64,000 bases of DNA, from the NCBI GenBank assembly GCA_016712535.1, contig JADJQW010000004.1:1-64000 (forward strand). Direction: 5' to 3'. Made by a program: the position numbers and the translations under genes. Under the pieces are notes generated by a model that made no database searches, was not told the DNA's origin, and saw only the letters and a list, made by a program, of their open reading frames with translations. This document shows positions 56,826-64,000 of this stretch, piece after piece. Origin of the DNA: Flavobacteriales bacterium. GTDB taxonomy: Bacteria > Bacteroidota > Bacteroidia > Flavobacteriales_F > PHOS-HE28. Every line of letters begins with the position of its first letter. Positions within the stretch are counted from its first letter, which is position 1.

Positions 56826-57305
56826 TCAGGGCTTGTTCTGCGCGGCGGCGCGGGTACGGCTCGCCTCGCGGATGGCATCGATCTCCTTCTGCGCGGTGCT
56901 CTTGATGCCCATCCAATCGCTGAAGAGCTTGGCGGCGCCCTTGCTTCCGCCGGCGATGATCATGGCCGTGATGAGCATGCCCATCAGGGTCATCTTGCTG
57001 TGGCTCACCGGCAGCAGGATGCTGAGCGCATCGAAGTCCCACCACCAGCACACATAGAAGGATACGCCCAGGGCGATGAGCTCCTTGATGCCACGATTGC
57101 GGGGCTGCGCATCGGTGATGGTGCCTTGGTCGGCGCCACCCTCGTGCTTCACCGTATAGGCCACGCGCTCGATGAAGGCGCGGCTCTCGAAGAGCAAGGC
57201 GAGGGCGCGCTCAATGAGCAAGGCCAATAGCAGGATGGCGAGGAGCACCTCGCTCACACGCTCGAAATCGAGGAAGAAGAGGTTGGGGTCGACCTTGCTG
57301 TGCAT
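56826..57305 (-). CDS. small integral membrane protein
   Basis: This gene encodes 159 residues with three hydrophobic segments (VLLAILLLALLIERALALLF, IALGVSFYVCWWW, MTLMGMLITAMIIAGGSKGA) and a basic helical tail (STAQKEIDAIREASRTRAAA). I recognise no family. It starts 60-90 bases downstream of a paired ACCCGTG box and is probably co-transcribed with the secreted nuclease-like gene. Confidence 0.6.
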   Translation of the reverse strand: MHSKVDPNLFFLDFERVSEVLLAILLLALLIERALALLFESRAFIERVAYTVKHEGGADQGTITDAQPRNRGIKELIALGVSFYVCWWWDFDALSILLPVSHSKMTLMGMLITAMIIAGGSKGAAKLFSDWMGIKSTAQKEIDAIREASRTRAAAQNKP

Positions 57306-57365
57306 GGGGCTGGATTTGCACCAGCGAACCTATCGGCCCCTACTCTCCCCTGTTACCGGTGTTTA

Positions 57366-57395
57366 CACGGGTACCGGGGGGCTTTTTGCACGGGT
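57366..57395 (-). promoter_or_regulatory. direct-repeat box ACCCGTG x2 (site 3)
   Basis: CACGGGT occurs at 57366-57372 and 57389-57395, 23 bp apart. On the minus strand this reads ACCCGTGCAAAAAGCCCCCC and then ACCCGTG, 60-90 bp upstream of the membrane-protein gene (start 57305). Distance and orientation match site 1. Confidence 0.5.
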
Positions 57396-57472
57396 ATGTT
57401 CTCCGGCCGAAAGCATTGCCCAAGGCGCGCATCACCTGCTGTACCCCCTCACGCGGGACTCCTTTCGTTCGT

Positions 57473-57682
57473 CACTCCGGAGCGCGGGAGCTGCGAAGCA
57501 GCTGGAACCCGCGCATCCGGAGTCTCACCCAAGCCATCACGCGAATGCAGATTCGTGAGACGCCGGATGGCCGATTCCGCCTTCGTCGCTGCGATCGCCC
57601 GGCCTCCGGCGGGACGGTACTACGGGATCCACTTCCCCTTCCCGAACTGCGGCTTGCGCTTCTCGAGGAAGGCGTTGCGGCC
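57473..57682. repeat. REP-like palindromic repeat with the true menB 3' end (copy 2)
   Basis: The same block as 18929-19120. The long hairpin at 57474-57523 and the CGAAT/ATTCG hairpin are conserved base for base. The middle (about 57570-57625) is longer than in copy 1. Here the right part is the genuine end of menB, so this is the likely source copy. The rest of the 57306-57619 gap holds only the ACCCGTG pair. Confidence 0.9.
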
Positions 57683-58489
57683 CTCCTTCGCCTCGTCGGT
57701 CATGTAGGCCAGGCGCGTGGCTTCACCGGCGAAGACCTGCTGGCCCACCAGGCCGTCGTCGGTGAGGTTGAAGGCGAACTTCAGCATCTTGATCGCGGTG
57801 GGTGATTTCGCGAGGATCTCCTGGGCCCATTGCCAGGCGGTGCTCTCCAGCTCGGCATGCGGCACGCTCGCGTTCACCATGCCCATCTCGAAGGCGCGGT
57901 CGGCGGTGATGTCGCGGCCGAGGAAGAAGATCTCGCGGGCGCGTTTCTGTCCCACCATCTTGGCGAGGTAGGCGCTGCCGTAGCCGCCATCGAAGCTCGT
58001 CACATCGGCATCGGTCTGCTTGAACACCGCGTGCTCCTTGCTCGCGAGGCTGAGGTCGCACACCACATGCAGGCTATGGCCGCCGCCCACGCACCAGCCG
58101 GGCACGACAGCGATGACGACCTTCGGCATGAAGCGGATCAGGCGTTGCACCTCGAGGATGTTCAGGCGCGGCGTGCCGGCTCCGTCCACGTAGCCTTGAT
58201 GTCCGCGCGCGCGCTGATCGCCGCCGCTGCAGAAGCTCCACACGCCATCCTTCGGGCTCGGCCCTTCGGCGCTGAAGAGCACCACGCCGGTATCGGTGTC
58301 CTCCTGCGCATCGTGGAAGGCCTCGAGCAACTCGCTCACCGTATGCGGACGGAAGGCGTTGCGGACTTCCGGGCGATTGAAGGCGATGCGCGCCACGCCG
58401 CCGCTCTTGCGGTAGGTGATGTCGGTGAAGGCCTTCGCTTCGCGCCATTCGGGCGGAGCGGCCTGAAGCTGCATGCGGGCTTTGGTCAT
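57620..58489 (-). CDS. menB: 1,4-dihydroxy-2-naphthoyl-CoA synthase
   Basis: This gene encodes 289 residues of the crotonase family. MenB signatures are FCSGGDQRARG, VVPGWCVGGGHSLHVVCDLS (oxyanion-hole glycines), QTDADVTSFDGGYGSAYLAK and FLGRDITADRAFEMGMVN. It cyclises O-succinylbenzoyl-CoA in menaquinone synthesis. The length is normal. No other men genes are nearby. Its last codons (NAFLEKRKPQFGKGKWIP) lie in the repeat that is duplicated at 19 kb. Confidence 0.97.
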   Translation of the reverse strand: MTKARMQLQAAPPEWREAKAFTDITYRKSGGVARIAFNRPEVRNAFRPHTVSELLEAFHDAQEDTDTGVVLFSAEGPSPKDGVWSFCSGGDQRARGHQGYVDGAGTPRLNILEVQRLIRFMPKVVIAVVPGWCVGGGHSLHVVCDLSLASKEHAVFKQTDADVTSFDGGYGSAYLAKMVGQKRAREIFFLGRDITADRAFEMGMVNASVPHAELESTAWQWAQEILAKSPTAIKMLKFAFNLTDDGLVGQQVFAGEATRLAYMTDEAKEGRNAFLEKRKPQFGKGKWIP

Positions 58490-58520
58490 GCGGCAAATAT
58501 CGCTGGCTCAAGGCCGAGCA

Positions 58521-59120
58521 TCACGGCAATGCCGCTGCGCAGCGCGCCACGAGCTCAGAGGCCAGGTCGCACGCAACGGCGGTGTTCGGTTCTTGCGTCC
58601 GCGATTCATCATTCGGCCGCATGAGCCAGAGCTCCCTGGCGCCCACAACGTCGGCGCCGCGTGCCTTTATCGCCTGAAGGAAGATACGATGCGCCCTGGC
58701 CGTTGAGCCGCTCCCCAAGGTGATCGCGATCACAGGCGCCTTGGCCATCCCCGGCTCCCGCTGCACATAATCCAGCACGCCTCCATCCGGCGCCCAGTTG
58801 TAGGTGTTCGCGATGACAATGCGCAGTTCCGCATCGAGGGGCGATTCAGTGTCCATCGAAGCTGCGTCCTGTACACGGGCGTTCCACCCCATGCTGTGCA
58901 GCCGCTTCGCCATGGCTGCCGCTACCTGAGCATCCAGGTCATAGATGGGGTCCGGGTCGAACACGATCAGCGCCGTGCGCGCATCCGCTTCATCGGCAAG
59001 CATGTATTCGCTGAAAGGCCGCCCCGGCCTTTCGGCCCACCACGTGAGCAATCCCCAGAAAAGGCCAACGCCAATGAGCACTCGCAGCGCGCGGCGCATC
59101 CAGCGCTTCGGCGGTTTCAT
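58521..59120 (-). CDS. flavodoxin-like membrane-anchored protein
   Basis: This gene encodes 199 residues from the ATG at 59120. One N-terminal membrane helix (ALRVLIGVGLFWGLLTWW) is followed by an alpha/beta domain reminiscent of flavodoxin: TALIVFDPDPIYDLDAQVAA, LRIVIANTYNWAPDGGVLDY and KAPVIAITLGSGSTARAH. No FMN-binding motif is certain. The start overlaps the stop of the membrane protein upstream (ATGA), so the two are coupled. Confidence 0.55.
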   Translation of the reverse strand: MKPPKRWMRRALRVLIGVGLFWGLLTWWAERPGRPFSEYMLADEADARTALIVFDPDPIYDLDAQVAAAMAKRLHSMGWNARVQDAASMDTESPLDAELRIVIANTYNWAPDGGVLDYVQREPGMAKAPVIAITLGSGSTARAHRIFLQAIKARGADVVGARELWLMRPNDESRTQEPNTAVACDLASELVARCAAALP

Positions 59121-60622
59121 GGCAACAAAGTTGGTGAATTGGCACCTGCACTGCGAGAGGAACGCCCCTGGAACACGAACGCAGCGCACACCACGCCGAT
59201 GAAGAGCACCGGCAAGGTGTAGCGCTCCTCCACGCCGCGCTGCGCGTAGGCCAGGTAGAACAGGTAGGCGGCGCAGCCGAAGGAGAGCAGGCGCACGGGC
59301 AGCGGCACGCGCACGAGGAAGGCCAATGACGCCGCTGCGAGCAATGCGGCGTGCAGGATCGCGGAGGACCACCGGAGCGCTTCCATCAGGGGTTGGCCGC
59401 GCCACGTGTGCTGGAAGGCCCAGAGGTTGAGGTTCGAGTGCGCGATCATCTGCTTGAGCACACGCAGCGGCACCACCACATGATGATGCCAACGATGCGC
59501 GCGGCGCCATTCCCGGGTGATCGCTTCCAGGTCGAACAGGATGCCTTGTTCCTCGCGGGTGATGGAGCGGATGGTGCCCTCCGGCGTGCCGAGCGCAGGC
59601 GCCAATTGCGCGCAGGTGAAGCGCTGCCAGCGCAGGAAGGCGCGTTCAATTCCGACGGATTGCTCGCTGCTGAGCATTCCGGGAGGCGCGAGCCGGAGGA
59701 AGCGCTCGGCATGCGTGGCAGATGTATCGCATAGCAGGGCTGCAGCGAAGGCGTCCTCCATCACCGGATGGAAGGCATCGCCGCGTGTGCCCCAGCTCTT
59801 GGCCAGATCCCAGAACGCTCCGTGCGTGGGTCGCTCGATGCCCGCAGCGCTGGCGGAATACAGCGGGTGCAGTCCCACCAGGGCTTCGGCGCGGACCACG
59901 TTCATCAGCCACCAGCCGAGCAGCGGTGCCAAAGCGAGCAGCGCGAAGGTTGATGCACGCAGCCAGCCGGTCCGCAGCAATCCCGGCAACAGCGCGAGGC
60001 CCGTCCACAGCAAGGCGGGCCGCGTGAACATGATCAGCGACCACAGCGCCAGCCCGGCAAAGAGCCAGCGGCGATGCGTGGCGTGCCGATCCTGCCTCGG
60101 CAGGCAAGCGCGAAACGCGCAGCAGAGCAGCAGCACCGAGAGCGATGGCGTGATGCCTTCCGTGAAGGTGTGGAAGAGGAAGCCGTGGAAGGTGGGCATC
60201 ATGGCCAATGCAAGGATCAGCGGCCAGCGGATCCGGCCATCGATGCCTCCGCGCACCAGCGTGTCCCACAGCATGGCCACTGCGAACGCATAGAGCAGGC
60301 ATTGCATCCACACCAGTGCACTGATGGCAGGAAGGGGGTCGAGCACCAGGCGGGGCAGCAGGTAGAAGAGGGAGTAGCCGGGCGCCCGCAGCGATGGACG
60401 GTGCGCCTCGGGCGCCTGCTCGAGGTCGGGCCGCGCGCCGAGCAGCCGATCGACGCCTTGCAGGTAGGAGGCATCGTCGGTGCTGATGAGGGCACGGCCA
60501 TCGCGGACATTGGCCCGCGCCGGCGAATCGGCCATGGCGCCGATGCTGATGCGGTTCCAGGCCTGCGCGCAAAGCAGCGCCAGCAGCGCGATGAGCACGT
60601 GGGTGAGGTAGCGCGCCGGCAT
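59117..60622 (-). CDS. polytopic membrane protein, possible GT-C glycosyltransferase
   Basis: This gene encodes 501 residues with roughly ten membrane helices. The first periplasmic loop contains acidic residues (LISTDDASYLQGVDRL) and PSLRAPGYSLFYLLPRLV, the layout of ArnT/PMT-like GT-C enzymes, where an early-loop Asp is catalytic. A late YAQRGVEERYTLPVLFIGVV resembles the end of this class. The donor and acceptor are unknown. Confidence 0.55.
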   Translation of the reverse strand: MPARYLTHVLIALLALLCAQAWNRISIGAMADSPARANVRDGRALISTDDASYLQGVDRLLGARPDLEQAPEAHRPSLRAPGYSLFYLLPRLVLDPLPAISALVWMQCLLYAFAVAMLWDTLVRGGIDGRIRWPLILALAMMPTFHGFLFHTFTEGITPSLSVLLLCCAFRACLPRQDRHATHRRWLFAGLALWSLIMFTRPALLWTGLALLPGLLRTGWLRASTFALLALAPLLGWWLMNVVRAEALVGLHPLYSASAAGIERPTHGAFWDLAKSWGTRGDAFHPVMEDAFAAALLCDTSATHAERFLRLAPPGMLSSEQSVGIERAFLRWQRFTCAQLAPALGTPEGTIRSITREEQGILFDLEAITREWRRAHRWHHHVVVPLRVLKQMIAHSNLNLWAFQHTWRGQPLMEALRWSSAILHAALLAAASLAFLVRVPLPVRLLSFGCAAYLFYLAYAQRGVEERYTLPVLFIGVVCAAFVFQGRSSRSAGANSPTLLP

Positions 60623-60669
60623 GCGTTCAGCTACGAATGTAGAAGTGCTTGTTGCGCGAACGCCCCATC

Positions 60670-61683
60670 GTGCGGAGCTTCGGCGCCGTGAAACCAGTCC
60701 TGCTCCCTGTCGCGGTGCTCCTGCCGCTCTTCGTCTCTGCGCAGAAAGCCGCCCGGAAACCTGCGCGCTTCGATGCCGCCGTGGTGGCCATCATCGTCCC
60801 GAGCGACGACCCCGCTAACGCTGCGTTCAACCCAGCAGTGCAGGAGCCGCGCATCGTGCTGGCCAACAAGGGCACCGAGTCGCTGTCGGGCATCTCCGTG
60901 CGTTACGGCACGGTGGGCTTCGCGCCGCGCATGTTCGCTTGGACGGGCCGGCTGGCTCCTGGCGCCACCACTGAGGTGAAGCTCACGCACCTGATCGACA
61001 TGCGACCGGGACTGAACACCTTCACCGTATCGCTCGGCGACCCCAACGGTCGAAAGGACCGCAACAAGGCCGACAATACGCTGAGCGGCACCTTCACTTC
61101 GGCTGATGCCTGGGCAAGCCCGCTCACCGTGCGCATGCGCTTGCCCGCAGGCAATGGCGGCCGCATCCGCCTGGAGAGCACGCGCGGTCCGGTGCACATC
61201 GATCACGCTTGGAAGTCGGGCAGCGACACGGTGCTGAGCGAAACACTGCGCTTGCCGCCGGGCAGCTATCTGCTGCATGCCGTGGACAGCGGCAAGGCCG
61301 ATGCGGCATCGGTCCGGATCATCAGCGGGGGGGCTGATCTTCTGAAAGCGGTGCGCAGCGCGCCGAAGGAAGGCACGCTGTACCAGTTCAGGGTGGAGGC
61401 CGACGCGCCGCTCGATCCAAGGCCACGCACGGATGCGTTGCTGCTGAGGCGTCCGGGAAGGGGCATGGCCGTGGTCGATGTGTTCACCGCCAAGCCAGCG
61501 CGCCTATTCGTGAAGAATGGACGCAGTGAAGCGCTGATGGAATGGCAGGTGCCGGAGCAATTGAACAAAGAGTACCCAGTCGACCTTTCGGCGCAGCCCG
61601 CCGGGAGCTATGCCATCCTGCTCAATGAGGATGGCCGAGAGACGCAGGTGGGCCAGATCGACCTGTTCGATGCCGCGCCTTGA
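60670..61683 (+). CDS. secreted hypothetical protein
   Basis: This gene encodes 337 residues from a GTG at 60670; a GTG at 60688 is also possible. The signal peptide is KPVLLPVAVLLPLFVSAQ. It is followed by a CARDB-like beta domain (RIVLANKGTESLSGISVRYG, TTEVKLTHLIDMRPGLNTF, NKADNTLSG) and further beta-sandwich segments. The C-terminus (ARLFVKNGRSEALMEWQVP, GSYAILLNEDGRETQVGQID) resembles a T9SS type A sorting tail without the usual PNP motif. The role is unknown. Confidence 0.6.
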   Translation: MRSFGAVKPVLLPVAVLLPLFVSAQKAARKPARFDAAVVAIIVPSDDPANAAFNPAVQEPRIVLANKGTESLSGISVRYGTVGFAPRMFAWTGRLAPGATTEVKLTHLIDMRPGLNTFTVSLGDPNGRKDRNKADNTLSGTFTSADAWASPLTVRMRLPAGNGGRIRLESTRGPVHIDHAWKSGSDTVLSETLRLPPGSYLLHAVDSGKADAASVRIISGGADLLKAVRSAPKEGTLYQFRVEADAPLDPRPRTDALLLRRPGRGMAVVDVFTAKPARLFVKNGRSEALMEWQVPEQLNKEYPVDLSAQPAGSYAILLNEDGRETQVGQIDLFDAAP

Positions 61684-61745
61684 TGAGCGCACGATCCTAC
61701 TTTCGCGCCCGCCTTCCGCAGGGAGGCCCAGTCGCTCCGGCGCCC

Positions 61746-61817
61746 GGCCCCATAGTTCAATGGATAGAATAGGAGTTTCCTAAACTCTTGATCCAGGTTC
61801 GACTCCTGGTGGGGTCA
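61746..61817 (+). tRNA. tRNA-Arg (anticodon CCU)
   Basis: A complete cloverleaf: acceptor GGCCCCA with TGGGGTC and discriminator A, D-arm ending in AATGG, and anticodon stem GGAGT/ACTCT. The loop TTCCTAA gives anticodon CCU. The T-arm is CCAGG-TTCGACT-CCTGG. CCA is not encoded. Confidence 0.93.
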
Positions 61818-61951
61818 CTCGCCTTCCTGCTTCGCGCCCCTTAACAGAACGCTGTGTGAAAATGCGCTGCGGCCCTTGCCGGGCGCCGCGCACGCTGCGG
61901 GCAACTTGCGGCGGGGCAGTGCGCGCGTGCGCGTGCCCCCCGCACGCACCC

Positions 61952-62944
61952 ATGCGCCTGGTACTCGCATCCCTGCTTTCGCTGATCGCCGCGAGCGCCT
62001 TCGCGCAGCCCGCCAATAGCAATTGCGCCACGGCATCGCAGCTCTGCGCGCAGCAGGCCGCAACGGGCAACAACACGGGAGCCAACGGCGCAGGGCCGGT
62101 GTACTGCCAGCCGGGCGGCAACCAGGTGTGGTACACCTTCACCACCAACAGCGTGGGCGGCACGGCCACCGTATCGCTCAATGGCATCAACTGCCCGCTG
62201 GTGGGCGGCATGGACAATGAGCTGAGCATGGCGGTGCTCTCCGGCAGCGCCAATTGCAATCCCGCGAACTTCGGCTTCGTGGGCCCGTGCGAGACGGACA
62301 GCATGCCGTTCAGCATCACCACGCAGCCGCTCACGCCCAATACGCAGTACTGGGTGGTGGTGAGCGGTGCGCAGAATGGAGGCGCCATCACCCCCGCGCA
62401 GTGCGATTTCGGCATCGATGTGAGCGGCCCCGGCGTGGATGTGATCGGCGTTGATTTCTCCGCCGGCCCGGATGCGGAGATCGCCCAGGGCGGCGCGGTG
62501 CAGCTCGATGCTTTCGGCGGCACCACCTACGATTGGTCGCCCACCAGCGGCCTGAGCGGAAATGGCATCCCGGACCCCATCGCCAACCCGTCGAGCACCA
62601 CCACCTACGCGGTGACCACCACCATCAATGGCTGCACCTACACGGATACGGTGGTGGTGGATGTGGTGCGACTGGTGAATCCGCCCAACACCTTCACGCC
62701 CAACAGCGATGGCCGCAACGATGCCTGGGAGATCCCGGGCATCCAGGATTATCCCGGCGCGGTGGTGATGATCTACGACCGCTGGGGCCAGCGCGTGTTC
62801 AACAGCAATGGCTACCGCGAGCCGTGGGATGGCACGCGCAATGGCCGGCCGCTGAGCGAGGGCACCTACTACTACTACATCGAGCTGAATCCGCTCGAGG
62901 GCCGCTCCGATCCATACACGGGCTACGTCTCGATCATCCGATGA
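61952..62944 (+). CDS. T9SS type B secreted protein
   Basis: This gene encodes 330 residues from the ATG at 61952 (signal peptide MRLVLASLLSLIAASAFAQ). An N-terminal beta domain (about 20-185) contains NQVWYTFTTNSVGGTATVS and NTQYWVVVSGAQNGG. An Ig-like unit follows (LDAFGGTTYDWSPTSGL, STTTYAVTTTINGC), then the gliding-motility C-terminal domain: PPNTFTPNSDGRNDAWEI, YDRWGQRVF and GTYYYYIEL. The stop overlaps the start of the PorP/SprF gene by 4 bases, the usual cargo-partner pairing. Confidence 0.92.
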   Translation: MRLVLASLLSLIAASAFAQPANSNCATASQLCAQQAATGNNTGANGAGPVYCQPGGNQVWYTFTTNSVGGTATVSLNGINCPLVGGMDNELSMAVLSGSANCNPANFGFVGPCETDSMPFSITTQPLTPNTQYWVVVSGAQNGGAITPAQCDFGIDVSGPGVDVIGVDFSAGPDAEIAQGGAVQLDAFGGTTYDWSPTSGLSGNGIPDPIANPSSTTTYAVTTTINGCTYTDTVVVDVVRLVNPPNTFTPNSDGRNDAWEIPGIQDYPGAVVMIYDRWGQRVFNSNGYREPWDGTRNGRPLSEGTYYYYIELNPLEGRSDPYTGYVSIIR

Positions 62945-63876
62945 AGGCCGCACCGCTGCTCATGGCCCTGCTGCTGCCCTTCCTGGGGCAGGGCCAGCAG
63001 CTCACGCAGTACACGCAGTACGTGTTCAACCACTTCAGCGTGAACCCGGCCGTGGCCGGCAGCAAGGACTGCCTCGACGTGCGCTTGGGCTACCGCCGCC
63101 AATGGGTGGGCCTCGATGGCGCCCCCAACACCGGCTGGGCCAGCATTCATGCCACCATCCAGAAGAAGGGGGCGGTGAAGAAGAACAAGCACGGGGTGGG
63201 CTTCTTCGCCGAGAGCGACAACGCGGGCAACTGGGGCTATACGCGCCTTTCGCTGGCCTACGCCTACCATATACAGATGTCGCGCGACTACCATATGAGC
63301 ATGGGTTTCTTCGGTGGAGCGCAGCAAGTGAAGTACGACGTGGGCGCCAGCACCTTGGTGGACTACAACGACCCCGCGCTCAATAGCCGAGCCAACACCC
63401 TGGTGGCGCCGGAGCTCACACCGGGCATCTTCCTCTACAACAAGAAGGCCTGGGGCGGCATCAGCATGCACCAGATCCTCGCCAACCGCATCAACGGCAT
63501 CGGCACGGACTCGCGGCTTGCGCGGCAATTCATGCTCAGCGGCGGTTACAAGTACCGCATCGGCCGCAAGGTCTCGCTCGCGCCCAGCCTGCTGCTGAAG
63601 AAGAGCAAGGCCGCACCGTGGGCCCTCGATATCAACGGCATGGTGGAGTGGAACCGCAAGTTCGGGCTTGGCGTGGGCTACCGTGCCGGCGATGCGGTCA
63701 CCTTCAACATGAAAGTGAGCTTCGCGAAGCTCTTCCAGTTGGGCTACAGCTACGATGTGACCACATCGCGCCTGCGCCTCGGAAGCTCCAACACGCACGA
63801 GATCATCCTGGCCATCACGCCATGCAGCCAGGAGAGCATCGGCCGCCGAGCCATCAACTGCCCCGCTTTCGACTAG
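62941..63876 (+). CDS. PorP/SprF-family type IX secretion membrane protein
   Basis: This gene encodes 311 residues. The signal peptide (MKAAPLLMALLLPFLGQGQ) is followed by QLTQYTQYVFNHFSVNPAVA, the family hallmark, and many amphipathic strands (SMGFFGGAQQVKYDVGASTL, GVGYRAGDAVTFNMKVSF, GYSYDVTTSRLR). It is an outer-membrane barrel that serves attachment or secretion of the type B cargo encoded just upstream. Length is normal and no break is seen. Confidence 0.93.
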   Translation: MKAAPLLMALLLPFLGQGQQLTQYTQYVFNHFSVNPAVAGSKDCLDVRLGYRRQWVGLDGAPNTGWASIHATIQKKGAVKKNKHGVGFFAESDNAGNWGYTRLSLAYAYHIQMSRDYHMSMGFFGGAQQVKYDVGASTLVDYNDPALNSRANTLVAPELTPGIFLYNKKAWGGISMHQILANRINGIGTDSRLARQFMLSGGYKYRIGRKVSLAPSLLLKKSKAAPWALDINGMVEWNRKFGLGVGYRAGDAVTFNMKVSFAKLFQLGYSYDVTTSRLRLGSSNTHEIILAITPCSQESIGRRAINCPAFD

Positions 63877-63889
63877 AACCTGATCCGCG

Positions 63890-64000
63890 ATGCGCACCCA
63901 CTACCGCCACCTCCTCATCGCCGCGCTGCTCCTGCTTACCGCCGGCACGGCGCTGAGCCAGCGCCGCACCCTCTTTTGGGTGGGCGGCAGCGGCGCCTGG
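63890..64000 (+). CDS. start of a secreted protein, cut by the window edge
   Basis: The 37 codons from the ATG at 63890 include a signal peptide (HLLIAALLLLTAGTALSQ) and RRTLFWVGGSGAW. That phrase is typical of the mature N-terminus of large Bacteroidota surface proteins with PKD or type B C-termini. It continues past base 64000. It probably belongs with the T9SS cargo and PorP/SprF pair upstream. Confidence 0.6.
   Translation, partial: MRTHYRHLLIAALLLLTAGTALSQRRTLFWVGGSGAW

Noticed and set aside
55604..56905. 433-codon plus-strand frame opposite the nuclease-like gene
   Set aside because: Low-complexity Val/Gly/Ala/His composition typical of an antisense frame. The minus strand has a signal peptide and EEP motifs.
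61746..61817. Integration site at the tRNA-Arg gene
   Set aside because: No duplicated tRNA 3' end or integrase is seen nearby. The flanking genes look like ordinary chromosome.

Overview
The window is from a fairly high-GC member of the Bacteroidota. The evidence is type IX secretion (T9SS) sorting domains of both kinds, PKD and delta-60 repeat surface proteins, a PorP/SprF-family protein paired with a type B sorting-domain protein, LytS/LytTR and NarL-type two-component systems, and a menaquinone gene (menB). A Flavobacteriales-like lineage fits but is inference.

1-17.2 kb: secreted and signalling genes that are nearly all broken. A delta-60 repeat protein and a large PKD protein are followed by three tandem TPR-LytS histidine kinases, one intact LytTR response regulator, a CUB-like T9SS protein, and an orphan copy of the LytTR 3' end. 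There are about 25 or more frame changes here, against one or two in the next 47 kb. The cause is either decay or poor consensus.

17.2-25.7 kb: RelE-type toxin-antitoxin pair, CDF metal exporter, a 7TM/histidine kinase pair, a lipoprotein, two LuxR-type regulators, a GNAT protein, an Fn3 secreted protein, and an array of about 20 hairpin-forming 21-bp repeats. A palindromic repeat carrying a menB tail occurs at 18.93 kb and again at its apparent source at 57.5 kb. Paired ACCCGTG boxes recur at 21.6, 25.8 and 57.4 kb.

26.0-31.3 kb: a compact four-gene operon with every junction overlapping by 4 bp: small Cys/Gly/Tyr peptide, radical SAM enzyme, outer-membrane-like protein, and repeat lipoprotein. 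It looks like a peptide-modification and surface-display system that I cannot match to a named one.

31.4-54.8 kb: a defence island. A truncated hsdR is cut by a dispersed repeat. Then come a complete type I system (hsdM, hsdS, Abi_C protein, hsdR), a GmrSD-like DUF262/HNH protein, and a RecQ-phosphoribosyltransferase with a DprA-like partner. Next are a CHAT lipoprotein/secreted protein/CHASE2 operon, a zinc-ribbon gene, a toxin-antitoxin-SecB-like chaperone operon, and finally an intact hsdM of the family that normally sits beside the truncated hsdR. The first 69-74 bp of this hsdM are present three times in direct orientation, bracketing the CHAT cassette and the TAC cassette. This looks like modular insertion at, or recombination through, the 5' end of hsdM, and it is the most striking feature of the window.

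54.8-64 kb: membrane proteins, a secreted nuclease-like protein, menB, a flavodoxin-like protein, a polytopic membrane protein, a secreted protein, tRNA-Arg(CCU), a T9SS type B protein with its PorP/SprF partner, and the start of another secreted protein cut by the window edge.
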